Source of the DNA: Cryptomeria japonica
Taxonomy: Eukaryota > Streptophyta > Pinopsida > Cupressales > Cupressaceae
Assembly: GCF_030272615.1 (NCBI RefSeq)
Contig: NC_081407.1
Span: forward strand, 316,660,456-316,724,455
Reading direction: 5' to 3'
Length of the DNA stretch: 64,000 nt
In this document: in pieces, positions 11,565-23,716 of the stretch
Layout: every line of letters begins with the position of its first letter
Position numbering within the stretch: the stretch's first letter is position 1
Notes under the pieces: generated by a model
What the model was told of the DNA's origin: nothing
Database searches by the model: none
What the model saw: the letters and a program-made list of their open reading frames with translations, nothing else
Made by a program: the position numbers and the translations under genes

Positions 11565-12760
11565 TTATGTGAGACAAATGCGTGCAAGATCATATTGTAG
11601 TTGAACAAATTTCTTAAATGCATAACATTTTCCAATAGAATGTGAATATAAATCATGAAAAATGCAATATTCAATACCTTTCACTTGCTTAAGATTTTTG
11701 TTTTTATTTTGAGAAGGAAAGGAAATATTCTTCTCATATTTCAATCTCCAATAGATTCTTGCAGCTAATCTGTCAGGATGGTAAATATCATTTTGCCATG
11801 AAGAAGAGGGTTTGTTAGAAGAAGAAGTTTCATTACCCACAATTCTAATTTTGCCACTATCTATGCCATCTTGAATAGTTTTTTGAAAATCGGGGCAATC
11901 ATCAGCATTATGGTCATGGGTTTGATGAGATGAACAAAATGGACGCTTTGAAGAAGAAGCATTCTAGCAGGCTCTCTTGATTTGTTGTTTTTGAAGGTAA
12001 TCTTGAAAGTTTTGAATTCTAAGGAATTCATTCATAGAAAGAGGGGTACCACTTCCTAGGCCTCTTGTAGTAGTTTGTGTAGGAGGATTTATAGGGACAT
12101 GAATTCCATGCTCAAATTTCCCAATTCCTTGGACCTTTGAAAACCTTGTTTTGTAATTATATGAAAGCCACAACTATGAGAATGTTGCAATTGACTAGAT
12201 GTAGGAACATAATCATGAATTTATTTGAAATCTGATGTGTAAGGAGGTAGAAAAGGATTTGTAGATGAAGGAGTATCATGTGAAATGACAATCTCTTGGC
12301 CTTTATTAAGCTTATCCATTTTGGAAGATTGGGGAGAAACATCTTCATCATCTAAAAGCTCATTGTTAGTGATTTCTATGCGAGGGGAAAGGTCATGAAT
12401 AAAATGCATGACATCATCCTCCCTACATAAACTTTGAATTTGAAGGTAGGTCCTAGGAGAATAAGGAGGATCTAAAGATGTAAGAATGTTGATGTTTTCA
12501 TATTGCCCCCATTGCTCAAGGGTACATGTAGAAGAAGAAGATGGATCCATATTACTTTCCAATGCTTTCTCTCTTGTAGAAAGATCATTGTGTAAAGCAT
12601 TAGATCTCATTTCTTTCACACAAGATACCCTAGGAGAACTACACGGGTTAGGATCTTTAGATTTAGGATCTACAAAAGCCTTAAGGTGATTAACATAGGA
12701 AATGTATTTTGTTAACAACATCACCATAATGCAACATAAATGATACATAAAAGATTTGAG
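11565..12760 (-). pseudogene. gag-like protein of element A with two CHHC zinc knuckles
   Basis: Read right to left: an N-terminal part (12221-12748; YISYVNHLKAFVDPKS, then CREDDVMHFIHDLSPRIE), a middle part (11964-12173), then a C-terminal part (11565-11940). The C-terminal part has two C-x2-H-x4-H-x4-C knuckles, CSSHQTHDHNADDC near 11900-11940 and CIFHDLYSHSIGKC near 11620-11665. This CHHC form is typical of Tat-lineage Gypsy gag, where it binds RNA. The same protein is encoded by element C at 34566-35600 (shared FVDP, CREDDVMH, HDLSP, YSPR), so it is a conserved family. Frames shift at least twice, so this copy is dead. Nothing of pol follows it. Confidence 0.7.
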
Positions 12761-13550
12761 ATCTAATTGAAAAGAAAATAATTTTTAAATCCTAACAACA
12801 CAATATGACCAAGTGCTATGAAGAAAGAGAAGCAACAAGAAATGGAAGAAACTCTTATCTGACACATGATAAATATATTCAAAAATTAATGTAATCACAT
12901 GTGAAAGAGCAAATAAATCCAATTTATTAATTGCCATTCAAAGTCTCTTAAGTGAAATCTGAATTTGTTGGTAAAGCAAATTGAAAATTAGGACCTTTTT
13001 ATGAAAATTAATTTTTTAGATTTAAATTTAACGAATTTTGAATTTGTGTTTGACCTTAGAGAGTGTTAAAATTGATAAAGTATGCTAATTTTCTGGATTT
13101 GAGCATAAAAATACAATCAATTTCATCTCCCAAAATTTAGGGAAAAAAGCACACAATCCGACCAACTTTTTTCAAAATTTTCAGGCATGATAGAGATTAT
13201 GATTTTAATGCGGAATCCAAAAAAATAGCCGATTTGGAGATGTCTAGATTGGTCAAAATTGCAGTCAAAGGTCGAAAATGAAAAGATCTTAAAAATTAGG
13301 GTTTTATGATTTAACCACTGAATTTTTAGAATAAAAAGACATTTGAATTGCAATTTTGAAATAGAAATCAGATCTGAAACAAATGATTAAAATTTTACAC
13401 TTCACAACCTTAATTTTCTCAAAACAAAAAATTAGGGTTTTTATGCAATTAACCTCTAAAATTTGCAAATAGATCAAACTTGAAAATGAAAATTTGCAAT
13501 TGAAATTGTAATTAATCAAATCTAAGAATGAGAAATAGAATTAATGTGTA

Positions 13551-13567
13551 AGACATCGGGTTCACCA
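13551..13567 (-). other. Primer binding site of element A
   Basis: Minus strand reads TGGTGAACCCGATGTCT, starting three bases inside the 5' LTR. Element C has TGGTGAACCCAACTCG at the same place, so the first ten bases are conserved. I do not assign the tRNA. Confidence 0.75.
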
Positions 13568-13570
13568 AAA

Positions 13571-14773
13571 TGTAAAGTGGAAAATTGGATCCTAGTGACT
13601 CCCCACCTAGGAGAGAGAAAGGAAGCCACTAGGATGATTTTCACTGGGGAGGAACTTTACATTCAAAAGAGGGGCTTGAATTCGCTAGATCCAAATCCAA
13701 GGGAAGAAAAGATGTGAATTTTGAGTGGATTGCAAGCGGTTAAAGTGTGATTTACCCTCTTTGTAAATGAGAAAGTTGACTTGTTGATTATGTGGAAAAG
13801 AGAGGGAAAATGAGTGAAATGAGGAGCTACCGGTTCACGATCGCACTATAACTTTGGATCTGAGTTAATTAGACTAACGCAGATTTGTCTTGCAAATTTG
13901 GAGAAAAGTCGTCGGGATTGTGGCGGGAATGTACATGGTGCACCACAAAATCCGCAAAATGAAAAGGGTTCTTTCGTCTCTGCAAATGAAGTCCAAACTT
14001 GCAATTACAGTTGTGCACCTGCAACCTAAAAACAAAAAAGAGAAGGAAGGGAGGTTGTGGATAGGGTTTTGCCTCAGTTAAACCTCGATTGAGGAATCAA
14101 CCTTGAAAGAAAGTAATTACAAATGCTTAAATGTAAACAATGGAGATGTATACCTGTAGATTTGCAACTTGTTGATGATGATTTCTTTGCCTCTTGAATG
14201 TAACCACAAATGTTGTATGTAATGGAATGTGACATGACAAAAACCTAACACACACACATGCTTGCAAATGAATGTTATGATGTTGCTCCATTGGATGAAT
14301 GAATAAGACTTGAATACTTGAATGCTTGATGATGACCTTGAAATCTTGTATCTTCTCCTTATGCTCTTTATCTGTCTATCTGTTATCCATCCATCCATGA
14401 ATGAGGGTATTGAATTCCCTTTTATACATGCCTCAAGGATTAACTTTCAACCACTGAAGGCCGACAAAGAGGAATAAGAAACCCCAAAGACAAGAAATGC
14501 ATAGGAGATCGGGAAGACCGAACATAGGACCACCCTAAGAGGTGAGGACAAGGGCACCACACCCCTGTCCTATGGGGACAGGGGCACCACGCCACTGTCT
14601 TGCCCTATTTTGGGGCCCAGACAAGGTCTAAAACAAACACAAGATATGAAGGAGGAAGAGTAAAGGGTTGGAAATGCATAAATAGGTCCCAATTAAGGAA
14701 GGAGATGTCGTCGGCAAGGTGAGGACCCCAAATGTGGTTAAAATTGCAGGGGTTGCAATTTTATGACACTACA
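13571..14773 (-). repeat. 5' LTR of element A (1,203 bp)
   Basis: Plus strand TGTAAAGTGGAAAATT to ATGACACTACA; partner of 8020-9222. TATA box on the minus strand at 14419-14428. Followed on the right by the ATACC duplication. Confidence 0.92.
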
Positions 14774-14778
14774 ATACC

Positions 14779-15389
14779 GATTAGTTATCCTATAGCATGG
14801 ATAGTCTAAGGGTCCTTTCATTTCCTCCTTGAATTTTTAGGGCGTGATTCCCTTACAATTTTGGTGTAGGTTGGTACATCCTTAATAGATTAGATCAGGG
14901 GAATTCTAAAATAGACATTATTTAGCTAAATAAAGAATTCAAATTCAGGATCAAGATGGAATTTCTAAGTGGTCAACCTTTTTGAGAATGGTAGTTCATT
15001 GCTTGTGATTTATATATGTGGATAATTTTGTTTAGTTTTCTCATTTGCATGGTTAGTAATTTTGATTGTTGGTTCCTCATCAAATTTTTTTGTAATATGT
15101 GGAGATTACAAGCTAACAAGCGCTTTTCCTTAACTTAGGTGGACATCACTAACCTTAATTGGATAGGTTGCATATTAGATAGGTTAATTAGTATAGGCCA
15201 ATTGGACAAGACTATTATTACCATTTGGTGTAGGTTAAGAAGGTAGTTGAGGTGCTTTTGGTTGTGTTGGGTACATGTGACTAGGTTTGGCATAATGGTT
15301 GGTTGTTGTTGCAAAGATTGTTATAGCTATAAACTTTCATTTGAGTTTTTCCACTATTAGTTTTTGTGTATGTTGAATTTGAACCTATC
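14779..15389 (-). pseudogene. Relic G (right half): Gypsy gag C-terminus leading into protease
   Basis: Minus strand reads a Pro/Gln-rich gag tail (HYAKPSHMYPTQPKAPQLPS, then NGNNSLVQLAYTN), ending VPTYTKIVREITP next to element A. The latter resembles the VP.Y.K..REL segment that precedes the protease in Athila/Tat elements. Stops are mostly TAA or TAG at positions where Gln is expected. Continues into 6990-8019 across element A. Confidence 0.6.
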
Positions 15390-16259
15390 TGTAAACCCTA
15401 AATAATCCAACCACTAACCTAAATCTACAAACTAATTCAAAAAACTATCAATAGAGATGTATCATGCATGCAAATAACATAAAATAATCAAATATACCTT
15501 CATATGCATTGTAGGCTTGTGTCCATCGTTCTCCTATCCTCTTAGATTTGTGTTGCACTCGCACAAGAGCTAAAGGAAGAATGGATGCAGTTGAGATGAG
15601 GTAAGTCTATGCTTGTGATGATGTATGCTAGAGAAGTATGATAATGATTGTAGAATGATCAAAATGGAAGGAATAATCCTCTTTTATAGAAATCCCAAAG
15701 AGAATCAAGGGCTTAGATTAGGAGGTTAAAAGATGAATGGCCATTATCACATAGATGAAAGAGAATTAATAGGATTGAGTGGTAGGTAAAGATGAAGGGA
15801 GGAGATTAAGAGGTGGAAGAGTGGTAGGTAAGATTGAATGGGATTAAGAGGTTAATTTTAAATGGATGGTTGTGATTGAGGAGTAGGCAATTTAGAGAGA
15901 CGTGTTGGCACGTGGAGGTAAGGAAAGAGAAAAGGTTGTTAATAGGAATTTGACACTTGTCACATGACTACAAATTTAGATTATGATCCATGTGAACAAG
16001 TTAGAGGGATAAGATTAAAAAGAAGAGGATAATAAATTAAATAAATAAACAAAAATATTTATTTAATTTATAGAGGAAAAAGGTGAGATTTAGGATAAGT
16101 AAATAAATAATAAATATTTATTTAATTTTTAGATGGAAAAGGCTAATGAATTTAATTAAATAAGTCAAAATATTTATTTTATTAATAGAAGAATAATGAG
16201 AAATAGTTAGATAAATAAATAAAAAATTAATTGGGTTAGGACATTTTTAGTTGTCTACA
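15390..16259 (-). repeat. 3' LTR of element F (about 870 bp)
   Basis: Right edge is sharp: GTCTACA next to the polypurine tract. Left edge at TGTAAACCC is approximate. A minus-strand TATA box (TTCTATAAAAGAGG) lies near 15677-15690. AT-rich AATAAATAAAT runs fill its U3. Confidence 0.6.
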
Positions 16260-16276
16260 TTTTGCCCCTCTTTGAG
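16260..16276 (-). other. Polypurine tract of element F
   Basis: Plus strand TTTTGCCCCTCTTTGAG, identical in core to 51248-51264 of Tat-1. Confidence 0.75.
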
Positions 16277-16688
16277 ACAATGCAGTTTACCTCATTGTTT
16301 CAAATAAGATTAAAACATGTAGTGATTAGGAAAGATATAAGGACTAAAAACATGATGCACAACCATGGGGAGGATGAAGAATGATGATGAGTTAGTAGGA
16401 TGATGCCCCCTCGAGAGGAAATGTGGTTTAGGAGAACATGCATATGCTCTCGAATGAAAAGACGAGGGGATAAGGCCAAAAGAAAATGGATAACTTGGAG
16501 ATAATAAATCGATGGTCGTACAAGTAGTTATGGGTGAAAGAGGATGAGGCTGATGGAGACTAATGCTTAATATATAGTGGTATATAATCATTGAGCTTAT
16601 TATTGTAAGTGAATGCAAGCACTTAGATATGATAAAACCTCGATGATTCACATATCATTTGCAAGGAGTGATAAGACAAACCACAAAG

Positions 16689-17875
16689 TGTTGGAAGTAT
16701 GTGTTTTTATGGTTGTCATTGATGTCAAACTTGTTGTTTCAGATTGGTGCTGGTTCAGAATGTCCGTGGTGCAGAGATATCTTGTTGTGTTGGTGATGTA
16801 GTTGTTCTATTGATTATTCCAAAAGTATCTGGGTATGGAAAGTGTTACTAATGTTGTTCGTTATTATTATCTTCTTTGGATATAGTTTTGGTATCGTGGA
16901 TATGATAGTTTCATTGTCCAAAAATATCATTGTGTTCTCCGGGTGTTGTGGCATTATTCATAGCTAGTTGTGATATTCTGTGTTAGACCTATCATTAGGT
17001 CTGGATATGATTTTTGGAAGATTGTTTGATGTGTTATGGGGTCTCATCATAGCATATGGAGATCCGAATTGGAGTTATTTGCATTGGAGGATATGTTTTG
17101 ATCATTGATTACTTATATGGATGTGTAGTGTGTTGATAAGTTGTTTGTTATAATTGAGTGATTGCAAATCAATGAATTGATCTTTGGAATGGTCCCCTCT
17201 TTCTCCTAGAGTGGATCAACGTGTTTTTTTTGTCTAGAAGGTTTATTTTGGTTTAGGATGACTTGGTTCAATCTTTGATGATCTATCTTGTATATAAGGA
17301 TGAATTTGATTGAGCTGAGAGAGAGATGAGGTGTAGAGTGTAGATGTGTGATGTGAAGATAATCGGTGAGATTCGGTGAAGAGTAGAGAAGAAGAGTTGT
17401 TTTTGAATGATATGCAAGTTGTGTTGAGACTGTGGTCCAGAGATATGAGACAGAGAGTTGGCAGTTGAGGTCTGAGTTGTGTGTGTTAATGTTGGTCACT
17501 TGATGCAGAGTTCAAGGACAACTTCAAGATTAAAAGATCCTTCTTTTCATATCATTTTTTATATCTTACCCTGTTGCAGTTAGCTTTAGTTTTGCAAGTC
17601 CTCTTTTTGTATCTGGCCCCACGAGCAGTTAGCCTTGGTTTGCAAGTCCGAAGCAGTTAGCTCTTTTTATTGTAATTTGATATACATAGTGGATATATTT
17701 TTTTGCGTAGGTGCTCACCATGGTTTTTCCCTATTTAGGTTATCCACATACAAAATCTTGGTGTATGTGTTTTAGATATGTGTTGTTGATCAATTGTTTA
17801 TGTGTTTCATTAATTGTGTATTAATTTTTGTTTGGACTGCTTCACCCCCCTCTCAATACTTCCTTGGGTTCAACA
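16689..17875 (+). repeat. 5' LTR of Copia-I (1,187 bp)
   Basis: Begins TGTTGGAAGTATGTG and has TTGTCATTGATGTCAA, the standard U3 start of this Copia group. Ends GGGTTCAACA directly before the primer site. Contains the poly-C tract (TTCACCCCCCTCTCAA, about 17842-17855) shared with the other Copia LTRs. Confidence 0.88.
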
Positions 17876-17877
17876 AT

Positions 17878-17892
17878 TGGTATCAGAGCAAG
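17878..17892 (+). other. Primer binding site of Copia-I (tRNA-iMet)
   Basis: TGGTATCAGAGCAAG, two bases after the LTR; exact match to the standard plant Copia site. Confidence 0.9.
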
Positions 17893-17933
17893 GTTCCTCT
17901 TGAGTAAGCTTAACTGCTTGAGGTAGATACAGT

Positions 17934-18225
17934 ATGGAGCATGACATGCATTACAAAGTTCCAATCTTTGATGGTACAAGCTTTCTGTATTGGTAGGAGA
18001 GAATGGAATCACATTTGGAGACATCGCAAAATGGAATTTGGGAAATCATTCAGACCAGATATACACCTCTATCAGGTGGTGCTCAAACCCCAAATGCGAT
18101 AAAGTTGAAGGAGACTAATGCGAAGACTAGAGCTATAACTTTCATTTGTATAATTGATCCAATGTTTGGAAGGGTAGAAGGATTGAAAGAAGCTAAAGCT
18201 ATGTGGTAAAAAAATTTATGAAATA
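17934..18225 (+). pseudogene. Copia gag N-terminus (broken)
   Basis: From the ATG at 17934 the frame reads HYKVPIFDGTSFLYW, a stop (TAG, probably from Trp or Gln), then ERMESHLETSQNGIWEII. This is the N-terminal gag motif of plant Copia elements (F.G..Y..W...M). It continues to KEAKAMW at about 18208 and then a stop. Only the first 90 or so residues are present; zinc knuckle and pol are absent. Confidence 0.75.
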
Positions 18226-19048
18226 AATTTTAGTGGTATAAAATTTCTTTCATAAAATAATACATTTATAAAAGAGGAAAAGTACAATCCTACATCTCTA
18301 CGTTTTTTCTAATTTTATGGACACATAAGCAAATAAAATTGAAAAATAGAAGAAATATACAAAAATATGTGGATTCTAACACCACCTCATTGAATTCTTT
18401 TTTTTTGTGGCAGGAATGGGTAGTCCTATTTGAGGGTTAATGAAATATGGGGCTATATGTGCTTTGGTGATTTTAAGATCCTTCATTTTCTTATAAGTGT
18501 ATCAATTAGCATAAAACTGACACAACTTCTCTCTTAGTTGGTGGAATTGATCTAACTATGTATCAATGGATTGAATAGAGTCTACAACACCTTGCATTAA
18601 AGTTGCAAAATATAGAAGCTCACGGGGGCGATAGGCTCATTTCATATTTCATTAATATTTTATCGTATGATCTCAGGGTTTTCATTTGTTTGTGCTCTCA
18701 ATCAAGCCCCATCTAATCCAGTGGGTGGATTTGGATTTGGAGGTGAAGGTGGAGGTGGAGGTGGAGGGAGTGGAGGTTTGGGGGTTTTGAGGTGGAGGTG
18801 GTGTGTTTTGATTTAATAGATATTCAATGTCAAAGTTATCCATGATAAAGATAACACCTACATATATATATATATACATAAATTATATACAAAATTACAA
18901 GTTCAACAATATATTTATATATTACAAAAAAGGTAATTATAAGTAAAAACATGCATAATTTAATATAACACGTGTGATCAAAGTTGACTATTAAAAAAAT
19001 AGAAATGAAATATTATGCTAATGAACCTTCACTTGCATGATTTGATTT
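18226..19048. other. Unassigned AT-rich sequence
   Basis: No gene supported. 18228-18385 has a diverged direct copy at 27033-27149. A GGTGGAGGTGGAGG-type simple repeat lies at about 18738-18800 and a TA dinucleotide run at 18860-18876. Confidence 0.5.
18228..18385 (+). repeat. Direct repeat, copy 1 (partner near 27033-27149)
   Basis: Shares TTTCATAAAATAATACATT, TATAAAAGAGG, AGTACAATC and TTTTTTCTAATTTTATGGAC with 27033-27149. The partner is interrupted by a solo LTR, after which ATATACAAA resumes, as here at 18350-18370. Confidence 0.65.
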
Positions 19049-19053
19049 GAATC
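19049..19053. repeat. Target-site duplication GAATC (left)
   Basis: Matches GAATC at 25734-25738 on the far side of Copia-J. Confidence 0.85.
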
Positions 19054-20123
19054 TATTAGGTCCCAGAGACAACTGAGAGGGGTGGGGGGGGGGGGGTGAA
19101 TCAGTTGTCTAATAAATTCAAACCAAAAACTAATTAACCAACTTGATACTTAATACTCATAAACTAGTTAAGTATGCTGGTAGACAGTTTTAACAATAAA
19201 TTGCTATACTGGTAAAGTTTAATGCATGAAACATACACATAAAGTCATCCACAACACATAACACCAATATTTGTACGTGGAAACCCTGTAAGGGGAAAAA
19301 CCACGGTGGGAAACCTTACCCACAATCAGATGATACTACTACAGATAGTAGGTGTACATAAATGGGGTCTGCACATGCAGAAAGGCCAATAGCCTAGAGC
19401 TCACCACTCAATCACAAAATGGGAGTCACACTGACTACAGTTGGATGGTTAAATCCAATAAGAATGTACTGCACAAAATAACATCTTCATATGCTGGATT
19501 TAGTACCGGTGTAATGCTGATATGCTTCTATAAAAACCTAGCTTCACCTTCAAATGATGTCTTTGTGTATACCTCTGCTTAATCTCACATATACCTTCAC
19601 TCAATTCTTTTTCGCATTCCACACTTGATCTTACAAATAAGATCTTACATTTATACCATACCCTAAGACCAATTTTAATAGGTCGGCTCTACAAGATATT
19701 ACAATAAAAACATTTTACATACAATATAATATCCGATGCAATAACCAATTAAATATGTTGGATTAATGCATTTACATCAATAATAAATCATCTCTATATC
19801 ATGCCATGCTGATCTGGAAAAGATAAACCTGCCGGTGTAACCCTAGATAACCCTAGACCTATTTTCTAGTAAAAACAAATATGCAAATATGAATATACCA
19901 ATGATCAATTCCTCAAAACAAAGTGTCCACATGATGTCTTCAACATTATCAAGTGTCTTCCATATCATTCCAGGTACCGGTGAACATTATATCCTGCCAG
20001 TGAACCATATACCAGTAACTGTGCAATAGTTACTTGCTTGTCGGTGAATGTTGTTGGATCTCCAAAGTGCTTGTTTTCAGTAGGTGTTGACATCAATGAC
20101 AAAACCATACCAAAATACCAACA
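19054..20123 (-). repeat. 3' LTR of Copia-J (1,070 bp)
   Basis: Ends ATACCAACA at 20123; poly-G run of 13 at 19084-19096. Partner of 24673-25733. Confidence 0.93.
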
Positions 20124-20140
20124 ATCTCCCCCTTTGGCAT
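20124..20140 (-). other. Polypurine tract of Copia-J
   Basis: Minus strand CCAAAGGGGGAGAT directly before the LTR start TGTTGGTATTTTGG. Confidence 0.85.
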
Positions 20141-20469
20141 TGATGGCAACACAAGATGGAAAAACTATCAAAGTGCCAAAACAGAAATGCCAAACATCAA
20201 AAACCAACAATCTCCCTTAGACAACAATTTCTCCCCCTGGGAGCAACATATGTTTATCCAAAGATTTATTTTCATACCAATCTCTCCTCAAAAAGATAAT
20301 GTGTTTTTCTATAGATATCTCTCCCCCTTTGACATCAAATGCCAAAGTTACAAAAGTCAAGTTCATACAAAATACCAACTACTCCCCTTGAGAAGTAGTT
20401 TCCTCATCAAAAGACTGGAGTAAAAGATTTGTCTTTTAATTCTGCCGGTTGATGACTATCATCAACTGT

Positions 20470-23400
20470 CTAAGTCTCTACTGGTGGTGGTATGACTCCA
20501 AGCTGATCTTTGAGATATTCAAAAGTCTCCTTAGGAAAAGGTGTTGTGAAAATATCTGCAAGTTGTTCTTTAGTATTCACATAAACGAGTTTTATCTCCT
20601 TTTCTTCAACTTTTTCCCTTAGAAAATTAAGTTTGATAGAAACATGTTTTGTTTTAGAATGTAATACCGGATTCTTAGATATATCAATTGCTGCAGTGTT
20701 ATCACAATATATAGTAATGGGTTCCTTGTATTTTACCTTTATGTCTTTCAACATTTGTTTAAGCCATAGTACCTGTGTACAGTTAGTTGCTGCTGCAACA
20801 TATTCTGATTCTGCTGTTGATAAAGATGTACAACTCTGTTTCTTACTCAACCAAGAAACTAATCTTTTTCCAAGAAAGAATATTCCTCCAGTGGTGCTTT
20901 TTCTATCATCCACATCTCCTGCCCAATTTGCATCTGTGTATGCACATAGACCAAAATTTTCATCTCTAGGATACCATAATCCAAGATTTGTTGTGCCTTG
21001 TAAGTACCGGAAAATCCTTTTTTACAGCTGATTCATGATTTTCCCTAGGATTACTTTGAAATCTAGAAACAATACATACTGCATTCATAATATCAGGCCT
21101 GGTTTGTGTCAAATACAGTAAACCTCCTATCATAGATTTGTATCTAGTTGGATTAACAGGTGTAGATTCATCCCTTTGAGATAATTTGTCATTTGTAGTC
21201 ATAGGTGTGTTTACCGGTTTAGAGTTCTCCATCCCAAATTTCTTTAGTAATTCTTTCAAGTACTTGGATTGACTCAAAAATATACGTTTATCAGTCTGTG
21301 AAATCTGCAATCCTAAAAAGAATTTTATTTCTCCAATCATAGACATTTCAAATTCTTGTTGCAATTTAATATAAAATTCCTTACATAATCCATCTTCTCC
21401 TCCAAAGATTATATCATCAACAAATACTTCAATAATCAAGATGTCATCATTAGTTATTTTGTAATATAAATTGCTATCTGCATTTCCTTTAGTAAAACCA
21501 ATCTTTAAAAGATACTTATCCAACCTTGCATACCAAGCTCTTGGGGCTTGTTTTAATCCATACAGAACTTTTTTTAACCTGCAAACCATATCATTGTCAT
21601 CTGTTAAATAAAATCCATCAAGTTGTTCAATATATACTTCTTCTTCAAGATCTTCATTCAAAAATGCACATTTAATATCCATTTGATAAACTTTGTAGTC
21701 CTTGTGAGCTGCAAAAGCCAAGAATAATCTGACTGCCTCAATTCTGGCTACCGGTGCAAAGGTTTCATTTTAATCAACTCCTTCTTTCTGAGAATATCCC
21801 TTACACACTAGTCTTGCTTTATTTCTGACAACCTTACCATCTTCATTAAGTTTGTTTCTAAATACCCATTTGGTTCCAATTACATTTTTATCTTTAGGCC
21901 GGGGAACTAATGTCCAAGTATTATTTTTCTCAATTTATCCTAATTCTTCTTCCATAGCTTTAATCCAAAATTTATCTTCACATGCCTCATTGATAGATGA
22001 TGGTTCAATTTGAGAAATAAGGCATACCTCTTCATTTGCCAATCTTCCTCTTGTCATAACTCCTTTAAATTTGTTTCCAATTATTTGATCTTCAGAATGA
22101 TTCAATCTTACATACCAGGGTGTCTTAGTTTGTTGTTGTTCTTCAATTACTGTGGAATCCTCTGATGATACCAGAGTAACTGGATCTTCATTCTATATCG
22201 GTGGATTCAGTATAGGTTCATTTGTCACAATTTCTGTTGCCGGTTCAGAGTCTATATACCTTGAAGTTCCTCTGAATTGTTCATCAATCTTTACATTTGT
22301 ACTCTCAACAATTTTCTGCAATCTATTATTAAAACATCTATATGCCTTGCTCTTAGATGAATGACCAAGAAATATTCCTTCATCACTTCTAGGATCAAAT
22401 TTGCCAATATACTCATCTCTTCTAATATAACACTTACTTCCAAAAATTCTGAAATACTTAAGAGTAGGAGTATTACCAAACCATAGTTCATGAGGGGTCT
22501 TACCGGTTTCACCTTTGATGTGAACTTTGCTGAATGTATAGACAACAGTGCTAACTACCTCTCTCCAATACACATGTGGTAGATTTGCTTCAGATAACAT
22601 ACTTCTTGCTGCATCCAAGATAGTTATGTTTTTCCTTTCAACAACTCCATTCTGTTGTGGTGTTCGAGGTGCTGATAATTGTCTTCTGATTCCATTCACT
22701 TCACAGAATGTATTAAAGTCCTTAGATGTGAATTCTCCTCCTTGATCTGATCTTAAACATTTGATTTTCTTACTGGTTTCATTTTCAACCATTGATTTGA
22801 ATAGTTTGAACTTTCCAAGTGCTTTTGATTTCTCTCTGAGAAAAGTAACCCAACACATTCTAGAATAATCATCAATAATTAGCATGAAATATCTATCACC
22901 TTGTAAGCTTTTTGTTCTAGCTGGACCACATAAATCAGTGTGAATTAAATCAAGAGCATTATTGGATTTTTCTAGAATACTTTTGAAACTAGCTCTAACT
23001 TGTTTTCCAAATTGACATTCCTTACAAATTGTATTATGAGGTTTCACAATTTTAGGTAGATCTCTTACTGCCTTAGAAGTACTGATTTTTACCATGCAAT
23101 CAAAGTTTACATGACATGGTCTCTTATGCCATAACCAACTTTCATCTATATGTGCAATTAAGCATGCATTTTCACTGTTATTCAAATGAAAGATATTACC
23201 TCTAGTTTGATTACCGGTTGCAATTTCCAAACCAATTCTATTCATGATTTTGCATTTTCCATTTTTAAATTGTAACTGAAATCCCTTCCCAACTAATTGA
23301 CCAACACTTAAAAGATTATGCTTTAATCCTTCAACATAGTAGACATTGTCAGTGTTATGCTTACCATCAAGAGATATTGAACCCTTACCTTTGATTGAAT

Positions 23401-23641
23401 AGGCTTTGTCATCTCCAAATCTTACTAAACCTCCATTGTATTCTTGAAAGTTCAAGAATTTCCCTTTGTCTCCTGTCATATGATGTGAGCATCCTGAGTC
23501 AATGATCCATTCATCCTTTGCTTCAACTTTAGTTGCTAGGGCTTGTTCTACCGGTTGAGCAGTAGGTGTCGGTTGATCCTCTGTTATAGCAACAAAAACC
23601 CATCCATTGTCTGTTGGATCCTCATCAGAATCATCAGTCAC
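20470..23641 (-). pseudogene. Copia-J pol: protease, integrase, reverse transcriptase, RNase H
   Basis: Read right to left. Protease: WIIDSGCSHHMTGD with active DSG (about 23500). GAG-pre-integrase: WHKRPCHVN. Integrase core: the Asp of LIHTDLCGPA, the Asp of RSDQGGEF and the Glu of PQQNGVVERKN, all DDE residues present (about 22640-22950). RT: QMDIKCAFLNEDLEEEVY, YGLKQAPRAWY and FVDDIIFGG, a variant of YVDD (20966-21721). RNase H: STTGGIFFLG, STAESEYVA, YCDNTAAI (20470-20913). The frame is stopped at about 22190 (TAG), near 21936 (TAA) and at 21770 (TAA). One extra base in an A-run near 21028 shifts RT out of frame with RNase H. Catalytic residues are intact; only the frame is broken. Confidence 0.92.
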
Positions 23642-23716
23642 ACCTTCATCAACAATGTAACAAGATTTGTCTTTGTTCTTCTTAAATCTGTATCTCTGAT
23701 ATTCAAGATTAGGCTT

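Larger units (their letters stand above)
8020..14773 (-). mobile_element. Element A: complete non-autonomous (gag-only) Gypsy-type LTR element, 6,754 bp
   Basis: Two LTRs of 1,203 bases each (8020-9222 and 13571-14773) are flanked by the target duplication ATACC at 8015-8019 and 14774-14778. A primer site lies inside the right LTR and a polypurine tract inside the left LTR, so it reads on the minus strand. The inside carries a gag-like gene only; no protease, RT, RNase H or integrase could be found in 9223-13570, so it must have relied on enzymes of another element. The LTRs differ by roughly 8% over their first 235 bases by eye, so insertion is not recent. It splits relic G. Relatives: element C (32351) and solo LTR 42025-43269. 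Confidence 0.9.
15390..16688 (-). mobile_element. Element F: 3' end of a Tat-1-like Gypsy element (LTR, PPT and some internal sequence)
   Basis: LTR 15390-16259 is followed on the right by a polypurine tract (minus strand CAAAGAGGGGCAAAA) and by internal sequence with ATGCCCCCTCGAGAG, all shared with Tat-1 at 51247-51360. It is therefore the 3' end of a minus-strand element of the same family. The inside is cut at 16689 by the Copia-I LTR; the remainder is not in the window. No coding sequence remains. Confidence 0.7.
16689..18225 (+). mobile_element. Copia-I: 5' LTR and gag start of a plus-strand Ty1/Copia element
   Basis: LTR 16689-17875, primer site, then the beginning of gag. Coding similarity stops near 18225, where unrelated AT-rich DNA with a partner at 27033 begins; the rest of the element is missing. 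It interrupts element F. Confidence 0.8.
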
